Below, in pieces: positions 57,984 to 64,000 of a DNA stretch of 64,000 nt. Under the pieces are notes generated by a model, which did not search any database, was not told the origin of the DNA, and saw nothing but the letters and a program-made list of their open reading frames with translations. The stretch covers positions 5,952,001 through 6,016,000 of the forward strand of contig CM066047.1 in the NCBI GenBank assembly GCA_033557465.1, written 5' to 3'. Every line of letters begins with the position of its first letter. Positions within the stretch are counted from its first letter, which is position 1. Source of the stretch: Ichthyophis bannanicus (lineage: Eukaryota; Chordata; Amphibia; Gymnophiona; Ichthyophiidae). A program made the position numbers and the translations under genes.

Positions 57984-60394
57984 TTGGGGATGGATGAAGA
58001 AAGCCCCCAGGTAGGTGATACATTAAATACCTTTATGGAAATGGGTAACAGGGGTAACATATGGAGAGCAGTGTGTATAAATGCAAGTAGCATGGGAAAT
58101 AAGATCCCTGATGTTGAAGCTTTGGTGGGAGTGGCTGACTTGGATTTAGTGGCAGTTACAGAAACATGGTTCACAGAAAACCACGATTGGGATTTAACTA
58201 TCCCTGGCTATACTTTATTCAGAAAGGACAGAGTAGGAAGAAGGAGAGGAGGAGTGGCACTATATGTAAAAAATATTATTAAAGTTTTGGAATTACAGAG
58301 CTTAAAAGGGAGAGAGGGGGCATTGTGGGTTAAACTAGCAAGAGGCAAAGAGAAATCTATTTGCATTGGTGTGATATACAGACCTCCCTCACAAGAGAAA
58401 GAGGTGGACAAAGAGTTAATTGAAGACATACGCAGCATTGCTAGGAAAGGGGAAGGGCTACTGATAGGAGATTTCAATATGCCAGATGTCGATTGGCACA
58501 TTCCTGCTGCAGTATCATCTAGAAGTAAGGAGATCCTGGATTCTGTAAAGGGAGAACTATTCAGGCAATTGGTAACAGACCCCACATGTGAAGGGGCCAT
58601 ACTGGACCTGGTGCTTACCAATGGTGAAAGTGTTTCCGATGTTGTAGTGGGAGATCATTTTGCATGCAGTGATCATCAGATGGTGTGGTTCAGTATTAGG
58701 ACTAGGGCTAGGGCTGTTAGAATCCATTCAAAGGTGAGGATCTTAGACTTTAGGAAGACTAACTTTGCAAAGATGGGTCAATACCTCAGGGAGTCGTTAG
58801 TGGGATGGGGACAGCTGGGGGATGTAGAAAAACAGTGGGCAAAACTGAAAGGGGATATTTTAAGGGCAACCAACCTTTTTGTTAAAATGGTAAATAAAGG
58901 TAAAAGGAAAAGGAGACCGCTATGGTTTTCGAAAGAAGTAGCCGAAAAAGTGAAGAAAAAGAGGGAGGCCTTCATGAAATACAAGAGATCAGAGAGAGGA
59001 AGACAGGCATCTGTATTTGGAAAAACTTAGAGAAGCTAGCAAAGTAGTCAAGAAGGCAAAGATTCAAAAGGAGGAGGAAATAGCCAATGCAATAAAATGG
59101 GGGGATAAGACATTTTTCAGATATATTAGTGAGAAGAGGAAGGGCAAAAGTGGTATTGTCAGACTCAAGGGTGCAGGGGAGGAATATGTAGAAGCAGATA
59201 AGGATAAAGCGGAATTGCTTAACAAATATTTTTGTTCTGTGTTCACAGATGAAGAACCAGGAGCAGGACCTCAGAAAACACCCACAAATAGGAACAGAAG
59301 CGAGGGACATCTTTAACAATTTTCAGAAGACTGTGTTTGTGAGAAACTAGCTCAACTTAAAGTAGACAAAGCGATGGGACCGGATGGGATACACCCTAGA
59401 ACACTGAGGGAACTTGGGGACGTTCTAGCAGCTCCACTGACTGACCTTTTCAATGCCTCGTTGGAGTCGGGAGTGGTGCCAAAGGACTGGAGAGAGGCTC
59501 ATGTGGTGCCTTTACACAAAAGCGGAAGTAAGGATGTGGTTGAAAACTACAAGCCGGTTAGTTTAACTTCGGTGGTGAGTAAATTATTGGAAACGCTGCT
59601 GAAAGAGAAAATAGTGAGGTTTCTGGAGTCCAGCGGATTACAGGATCTGAGGCAGCATGGATTCACCAGAGGCAGGTCTTGTCAGACAAATCTGATTGAT
59701 TTCTTTGACTGGGTGACCAGGGAGTTGGACCGAGGGAGAGGCCTAGATGTGGTGAATTTAGATTTCAGTAAAGCCTTTGACACTGTTCCTCACAGACAAC
59801 TTATAAACTGAGCACCCTAGGGATGGACCCTAAAGTTACTGCTTGGGTTAGAAATTGGTTGGGTGGGAGGCTACAAAGAGTACAAGTAAATGGAGCTCAC
59901 TCTGAGAAGGATGCTACCAGTGGTGTGCCCCAGGGATCTGTCCTTGGTCCGATTCTTTTTAACATCTTTGTTAGTGATATAGCAGAAGGGCTTGTCGGTT
60001 AAGGTTTTTGCCTCTTTGCGAATACCACCAAAATCTGCAATAGACACCCAGGAAGGTGTAGATAACATGAGGAGGGATCTAGCTAAGCTTGAAGAATGGT
60101 CTAGAATTTGGCAGCTGGGATTCAATGTTAAAAAATGTAAGGTCATGCATTTGGGCTGCAGCAATCCAAGGGAGCAATATAGTATAGGGGGTGAAGTACT
60201 TTTGTCCACTAAAGAAGAGCGGGACATAGGCATGGTTGTGTCTGATGATCTTAAAGTAGCTAAACAGGTAGAAAAGGTGAAGGCAAAAGCTAAAAGGATG
60301 CTTGGGTGCATACGGAGAGGAATGGCTAGCAGAAAAAAAGGAGGTGATAATGCCTCTGTATAAGTCTTTGGTGCGACCTCATTTGGAGTATAGA
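57984..60394 (+). pseudogene. CR1 ORF2 (second family), C-terminus removed by DIRS
   Basis: Endonuclease: INASSMGNKIPDVEALVGVA, VAVTETWFTENHDWDLTIPG, RRGGVALYVKNIIKVL, CIGVIYRPPSQ, LLIGDFNMPDVDWHIP, EGAILDLVLTNGE and ACSDHQMVWFSI. RT after frameshifts near 59020 and 59310: MGPDGIHPRTLRELGDVLAA, DWREAHVVPLHKSGS, NYKPVSLTSVVSKLLETLL, QHGFTRGRSCQTNLIDFFDW, motif [19 protein letters not shown], motif [21 protein letters not shown], and motif C decayed to LFANTTKICN (Asp lost). It then reads WQLGFNVKKCKVMHLGCSNP to 60363. Confidence 0.87.
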
Positions 60395-60728
60395 GCGTAG
60401 TTACTCACCTGTAACAGGTGTTCTCCAGGAGCAGCAGGAATCAGTCCTCACTTATGGGTGACGTCGGCGCCGACGGAGCCCTTGCGGAGCAATTTTCCCC
60501 AGCTTTCAAAGAAAGCCTTTGGGAATTGCAGCGCGCATGCGCGGTCGTCTTCCCGCCCGCCCGAAGGTGCCATCTTAGCCAGTCAGATGACATAGCTAAA
60601 AAAGACAGCATAAAAATTTGCAAAAAGAACATAAGCAGACGATTGCAACTCCAAGGGGAGGAGGGAGGGCAGTGAGGACTGATTCCTGCTGCTCCTGGAG
60701 AACACCTGTTACAGGTGAGTAACTACGC
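60395..60728. repeat. DIRS C terminal repeat with perfect 57-bp inverted arms
   Basis: 60395-60451 (starts GCGTAGTTACTCACCTGTAA) and 60672-60728 are exact reverse complements over 57 bases, separated by 220 bases. The second arm merges into the element's 3' UTR (CTTTCTCCAGGACCAAGCAG). The same layout, less perfect, is present at 22078-22393. Confidence 0.95.
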
Positions 60729-60905
60729 TTTCTCCAGGACCAAGCAGGAAGTCAGTCCTCACTTATGGGACTCCCAAGCTCAAGGCTACCGGAGACCCTA
60801 AGCACAAAAATGAGCTCCCTCTAGCTCAGCAGCACAGGAGGATAGAATCTTCGCTGAATTATCACCCACCGGTAGCCCACATCCGGGATGGAGGGTAGGA
60901 GTTGC

Positions 60906-62010
60906 TCAGACCTCAAAGAGATTACGGAGGACTGCCTGTCCGAAAGCACTGTCCCTACGGGACTCCCTCTCGAGACAGTAATGGACCGCAAAAGTCTGGC
61001 TCGAAGACCAAGTAGCGGCCCGGCAGATGTCTGCCAGCGGAACAGAGCGGAGGTAAGCCACTGACGTGGCCTTTGCCCGAACGCAATGAGCCGTGACTCG
61101 ACTTTCCAAGGCGAGTCCGGCTGCCCCATAAGCCCAAGAGATACAGTCCGCAACCCAGATGGACAGAGTACGCTTGGAGACCGGGAGTCCCAATTTATTG
61201 GGGTCAAAAGACACAAAAAGCTGAGCAGCTTTACGGTGCTCCCGCGTACGGTCAAGGTAGAAGTTCAATGCCCTTCTACAGTCCAGGGTATGGAGGACCG
61301 TCTCAGCTCGGCTGGAGTGTGGTCTGGGAAAGAAGGTCGGAAGTACCACCTCCTGATTCATGTGAAAAGGGGAGACCACTTTAGGCAGAAACTTTGGGTG
61401 AGTCCGTAGGACTACCCTATTCTTGTAGAATCGAGTGTAGGGGGGATCAGACACGAGGGCCTGCAATTCACTTACGCGCCTAGCGGAAGTGAGGGCTATC
61501 AAGAACAGTGTTTTCCAAGACAGAAAACGGAGAGAACATGTAGCCATAGGTTCAAAAGGCGGACAGGTGATCCGCTGCAAAACCACATTCAGGTCCCAGT
61601 CCGGCGCTGGCGGGCGCAGAGGTGGTTTAAGTAGAAGGAGACCTCGGAGAAACCTCGCTACGAGAGGGTCGTTGGAGAGAGGTCTGCCGTCCACCGGCAC
61701 ATGATGTGCTGAAAGAGCACTGAGGTGAACTTTGACGGAGTTGGACTTAAGTCCCAGATTAGAGAGGTGTAGCAAGTACTGTAAGATCACCGACACCGGG
61801 CAGGAGAAGGGATCCTGAGACTGTTGGGAACACCAGATTGCAAAGCGACGCCATTTAAGGGCGTAGCATTTGCGGGTAGAAGGCCGTCGGGAAGCCAAGA
61901 CGACCTCCTCCACCTCCGCCGGCAAGAGAAGAGGAGCAAGGACTACCCTTTCAGCAGCCAGGCCATGAGGTTGAGAGACCTGAGGTTGGGGTGCAGTAGG
62001 GACCCCTGAT
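60906..62010 (-). CDS. DIRS tyrosine recombinase
   Basis: This is the integrase of DIRS elements, which use site-specific recombination instead of a DDE integrase. The frame is open from 63428, but the recognisable protein begins near 62010 (PQPQVSQPHGLAAERVVLAP). An N-terminal core-binding region follows (STRKCYALKWRRFAIWC, VILQYLLHLSNLGLKSNSVK). The catalytic part has TSARRVSELQALVSDPPYTR (Arg I), TAHCVRAKATSVAYLRS (His-x-x-Arg), ICRAATWSSSQ (Trp in the His/Trp position) and TFAVHYCLERES (nucleophilic Tyr, 24 residues from the end). All expected catalytic residues are present. It should act on circular cDNA. Confidence 0.92.
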
Positions 62011-63868
62011 CCTGAGTGAGGAGATCCGGTTGTACCCCCAGAGGGATTGGATCCTCCACCGCCAGTTGCAGCAGGAGCGGAAACCACGGTTGCCTGGGCC
62101 AGCGAGGGGCCACCAGGATCATGAAGGCTTTGTCTCGGAGAACCTTGAAAAGAGTCCGAGAGACTAACGGGATGGGAGGGAAAGCGTACAGAAGGCTCCC
62201 CGACCATGAGATCAGAAAGGCGTCCGCCGCAACCCGAAGGGGGTGTGGCTGACGAGAGCAGAAGCGAGGAAGCTGCCGCTTGTGAGGACTGGCAAAGAGA
62301 TCCACTGTGGGGAGGCCCCACCTGAGGAAGAGCTTCTGAACGATCAAGGGATCCAGACGCCACTCGTGCGGCTGGAGGACCCTGCTGAGTTTGTCCGCCA
62401 GGCAATTTTCTTGGCCCGGGAGATAAACTGCCTTGAGGAGAATGCCGTGACTGACGGCCCAAGAGCAGAGCTTCTGTGCCTCCCGGCAGAGGAGGAAGGA
62501 GCCCGTGCCCCCCTGCTTGTTCACGTAGAACATGGCAACTTGATTGTCCGTCTGGACAAGGACGGACTGTTGGGAGGTCAGGTGGGAGAAGGCCTTGAGA
62601 GCTAGGCGGATCGCCCTGAGCTCCAGGAAGTTGATCTGCTGAGCAGACTCCCACTTGGTCCAGAGGCCCTGAGTACGTGCCTCTTGGCAATGTGCTCCCC
62701 AGCCCAGGAGGGATGCATCGGTGGTCAGCACCTGGGTCGGCTGAGGTGACTGGAAAGGCATTCCCAATATCAGGTTCGGCTGCCGGAGCCACCACCGGAT
62801 AGACGAGACCAGCGGCTCGGAGACGCGCACTAGGTCTGCTAGGCCGCCTGTGGCTTGTCGCCACTGCCGGCGGAGACACCATTGAGCAGACCGCATATTC
62901 AGGCGGGCATTGGGGGTCACATGGACGGTGGAAGCCATATGGCCGAGCAGTCTCAGGAAGCGCCTGGCGGAGACCAGGGGCTGGCTGCGAAAGCGGTCGG
63001 CTAGGTCCATGAGCCGCTGAGCCCTGTCGAGCGGTAGGTACGCTCGCGCCTGAGGAGTGTGCAGCCTTGCGCCGATGAACTCGAGATCCTGTGAGGGGAG
63101 CAAAGTGGACTTTGCGAAGTTTATGACAAAGCCCAAGTGCTGCAGCAGAGTCACCGTGCGGCCCGTGGCGTTGGTGACCTCCTGAGCGGACGCTGCTCTG
63201 ATGAGCCAGTCGTCGAGGTACGGAAAGACATAGAGGCCGTGAAGCCGGAGATGGGCCGCCACGACCGCGAGACATTTTGTGAAGACTCGCGGTGCGGAGG
63301 ACAGGCCAAAGGGCAGTACTCTGTACTGGTAATGATTTCCTGCCACCACAAACCTTAGGTATTGGCGGTGGCTTGGGTGGATGAGGATGTGCGTATAGGC
63401 ATCCTTTAGATCCAAGGAGCATAGCCAATCTCCCTGCTGGAGGTAGGGCAGAAGGATTCCAAGGGTAAGCATTTTGAACTTCTCCCGCACAAGGAACTTG
63501 TTGAGGTTGCGCAAGTCCAGGATGGGTCTGAGGCCTCCTGTTCTCTTTGGTATCAGAAAATACCTTGAATAGAAGCCTTGACCTCTCAGGTGGTGTGGCA
63601 CCGGTTCCACCGCCTGTTCCTGCAGAAGACCTGCTAACTCCTGAAGGAGCAACTCCCTGTGCAGAGGGGGGCGCGGAGGTTCTCCCGGAAAATAGGAGGG
63701 AGGGACCTGATGGAAGTGGAGAAGGTAGCCTTCTCGCACGACCTGAAGCACCCAGGCATCTGCGGTGATGCTGGACCGCCTGTGGGCGAAGTGAACCAGC
63801 CGGCCTCCGGTGCTGGGAGGAACCAGCGGGGGGGGAGAGGCTATGCTGAGCGAGTCAAAAGCCCCCAC
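61943..63868 (-). CDS. DIRS reverse transcriptase / RNase H / methylase-like polyprotein
   Basis: 641 codons without interruption from the ATG at 63868. RT: FYSRYFLIPKRTGGLRPILD, motif A WLCSLDLKDAYTHILIHPSH, motif B LPFGLSSAPRVFTKCLAVVA, motif C YVFPYLDDWLI (YLDD). RNase H: VLTTDASLLGWGAHCQ, INFLELRAIRLALKAF, VLVQTDNQVAMFYVNKQGG and AVYLPGQENCLADKLSR. The C-terminal domain has VDLFASPHKRQLPRFCSRQP, LYAFPPIPLVSRTLFKVL and ILVAPRWPRQPWFPLLL, which I read as the Dam-like methylase domain of DIRS elements; its activity is unproven. Its start overlaps the gag end by 14 bases, and the recombinase frame overlaps its 3' end. Confidence 0.93.
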   Translation of the reverse strand: MGAFDSLSIASPPPLVPPSTGGRLVHFAHRRSSITADAWVLQVVREGYLLHFHQVPPSYFPGEPPRPPLHRELLLQELAGLLQEQAVEPVPHHLRGQGFYSRYFLIPKRTGGLRPILDLRNLNKFLVREKFKMLTLGILLPYLQQGDWLCSLDLKDAYTHILIHPSHRQYLRFVVAGNHYQYRVLPFGLSSAPRVFTKCLAVVAAHLRLHGLYVFPYLDDWLIRAASAQEVTNATGRTVTLLQHLGFVINFAKSTLLPSQDLEFIGARLHTPQARAYLPLDRAQRLMDLADRFRSQPLVSARRFLRLLGHMASTVHVTPNARLNMRSAQWCLRRQWRQATGGLADLVRVSEPLVSSIRWWLRQPNLILGMPFQSPQPTQVLTTDASLLGWGAHCQEARTQGLWTKWESAQQINFLELRAIRLALKAFSHLTSQQSVLVQTDNQVAMFYVNKQGGTGSFLLCREAQKLCSWAVSHGILLKAVYLPGQENCLADKLSRVLQPHEWRLDPLIVQKLFLRWGLPTVDLFASPHKRQLPRFCSRQPHPLRVAADAFLISWSGSLLYAFPPIPLVSRTLFKVLRDKAFMILVAPRWPRQPWFPLLLQLAVEDPIPLGVQPDLLTQDQGSLLHPNLRSLNLMAWLLKG

Positions 63869-64000
63869 CCTGCTGAGCAGGGGCTGGTGGTGCAGGCTTG
63901 GGGGCTTGCTGCCTACGGGACCCGTTACCCCGTCCCTTGGCCTGCTGGCCCTGTTGGGGAGCTGCAGGGGCCTGATAATGGGGGTATTGTTTGTAGGCAG
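63855..64000 (-). CDS. DIRS gag C-terminus (partial)
   Basis: The frame entering from 63998 reads AYKQYPHYQAPAAPQQGQ, then QAKGRGNGSRRQQAPKPAPP and APAQQGGGF, then TGA at 63857-63855. It is a Gln/Pro/Ala-rich basic tail like the gag end of DIRS B (30886-31510). The stop lies 14 bases downstream of the first base of the RT start codon, so the two reading frames overlap. Confidence 0.7.
   Translation of the reverse strand, partial: AYKQYPHYQAPAAPQQGQQAKGRGNGSRRQQAPKPAPPAPAQQGGGF

Larger units (their letters stand above)
56691..60394 (+). mobile_element. CR1 LINE (second family), ORF1 plus most of ORF2
   Basis: A 5' UTR (about 56691-57033) precedes ORF1 (57034) and ORF2 (57984). ORF2 is cut at 60394, where the terminal repeat of DIRS C starts (LVRPHLEY then GCGTAGTTACTC). 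It has the fewest breaks of the second-family copies. Confidence 0.85.
60395..64000 (-). mobile_element. DIRS element C, 3' portion, apparently intact, minus strand
   Basis: From the right: gag C-terminus, RT/RNase H/methylase-like ORF (63868-61943), tyrosine recombinase ORF (ending 60906), a short 3' UTR and a terminal repeat (60728-60395). No frameshift or stop interrupts the conserved domains. It is inserted in a CR1 at 60394. The gag start and 5' terminal repeat lie beyond 64000. Confidence 0.92.

Noticed and set aside
60395..60728. CRISPR-like or phage attachment repeat
   Set aside because: There are only two inverted arms, no spacer array, and the DNA is vertebrate. It is the DIRS terminal repeat.
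61086..62605. Plus-strand open frames opposite the DIRS genes
   Set aside because: High-GC antisense shadows of the recombinase and RT/RNase H frames.

Overview
The window is vertebrate nuclear DNA, almost wall-to-wall transposable elements. It contains no bacterial gene, operon, rRNA or CRISPR array. CR1, L2, Tx1-like L1, RTE and tyrosine-recombinase DIRS retroelements occur together with tRNA-derived SINEs and a Tc1 transposon, which fits an amphibian or other non-avian, non-mammalian tetrapod. The CR1 3' tail (ending in repeats of CTTATGTT, with the phrase 'ATACTGGGTCAGACC') and the DIRS termini resemble, from memory, repeats abundant in caecilians. That organism guess is an inference and cannot be settled here.

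Layout. 1-4.2 kb: minus-strand Tx1-like L1, split by a SINE. 4.7-9.2 kb: fragments of RTE, CR1 ORF1 and two L2 elements. 10.0-11.1 kb: DIRS recombinase fragment. 11.1-17.4 kb: nearly complete minus-strand CR1 (esterase ORF1 plus endonuclease/RT ORF2) into which an RTE inserted with a clean 9-bp duplication. 17.9-33.2 kb: a plus-strand CR1 broken by two DIRS elements. The second DIRS is itself broken by a CR1, which in turn holds a probable solo LTR and a SINE (four levels of nesting). 33.2-37.6 kb: an island poor in retroelements, containing what looks like the last two coding exons and poly(A) signal of a host gene on the plus strand, followed by a decayed Tc1 element. 38.0-47.9 kb: a plus-strand L1 with recognisable 5' and 3' ends, interrupted by CR1, L2 and SINE insertions. 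49.3-60.4 kb: more CR1 and L2. 60.4-64 kb: the 3' part of a DIRS element with open gag-end, RT/RNase H/methylase-like and recombinase frames and a perfect 57-bp inverted repeat. It is the youngest-looking element here and runs off the window.

The genes do not form a pathway. They are retroelement proteins (nucleic-acid chaperone or esterase ORF1s, endonuclease/RT ORF2s, DIRS RT and recombinase) in various states of decay. The SINEs share 3' tails with L2-type LINEs and were probably mobilised by them. All family calls come from reading protein motifs and from aligning copies within the window by eye. No database was consulted, and boundaries are accurate to roughly 10-50 bases unless a target-site duplication is given.
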